From Chloroflexota bacterium (lineage in GTDB: Bacteria; Chloroflexota; Dehalococcoidia; Bin125): a stretch of DNA of 5,512 nucleotides. The stretch lies in contig JAPUIR010000242.1 in the NCBI GenBank assembly GCA_027296805.1, positions 1 through 5,512 on the forward strand. Direction: 5' to 3'. The notes under the pieces are model-generated. The model was not told the origin of the DNA. It searched no databases and saw nothing but the letters and a program-made list of their open reading frames with translations. This document shows positions 5,506 to 5,512 of the stretch, one piece after another. Every line of letters starts with the position of its first letter. Position 1 is the stretch's first letter. Position numbers and translations under genes: made by a program.

Positions 5506-5512
5506 AGGGGGG

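Noticed and set aside
4913..5506. 197-codon minus-strand ORF at the right edge
   Set aside because: It overlaps the thioredoxin-like domain antisense and extends into hairpin DNA. It shows no family motif.

Overview
The window is GC-rich DNA with closely packed genes, from a bacterium. Third codon positions are strongly G/C, which is why long spurious ORFs run antisense to the real genes. My impression is a Chloroflexota-like or similar high-GC, free-living bacterium. This rests on GC content and on the thioredoxin-like lipoprotein, a type I associate with that group. It is an inference, since no marker gene is present.

Layout. There are two divergent blocks either side of a 119-bp gap (2528-2646). 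Leftward on the minus strand is a glutamine-dependent NAD+ synthetase (nadE, 2527 down to 806). It is followed 35 bp later by a partial gene (770 to the window edge) that looks like a nucleotidyltransferase-fold protein without its catalytic aspartates. Rightward on the plus strand is a three-gene unit: an ABC ATPase (2647-3636), an ABC-2 type permease (3633-4433) and a lipoprotein with a C-terminal thioredoxin-like domain (4433-5317). Each of these genes overlaps the next (ATGA, then TGATG), so the three are probably translated together and act at the membrane. The last 195 bp (5318-5512) hold no convincing gene but contain two GC-rich hairpins.

The most unusual point is in nadE. The sequence reads as one 573-codon gene of normal family length and motif content, but codon 315 is an in-frame TAG. 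It lies between the first helix of the synthetase domain and the strand leading into the SGGIDS ATP-binding loop. As written, the gene yields a 314-residue glutaminase half plus, if translation restarts at the adjacent GTG, a 258-residue synthetase half. Possible causes are a sequencing error, a recent nonsense mutation, readthrough, or a true two-subunit enzyme. Secondary points are an Asn in place of the ABC ATPase H-loop His, a CX5C cysteine spacing in the lipoprotein, overlapping dyads in the divergent gap, and the degenerate nucleotidyltransferase motif. I found no CRISPR array, tRNA, rRNA, transposase or clear novel multi-gene defence system.
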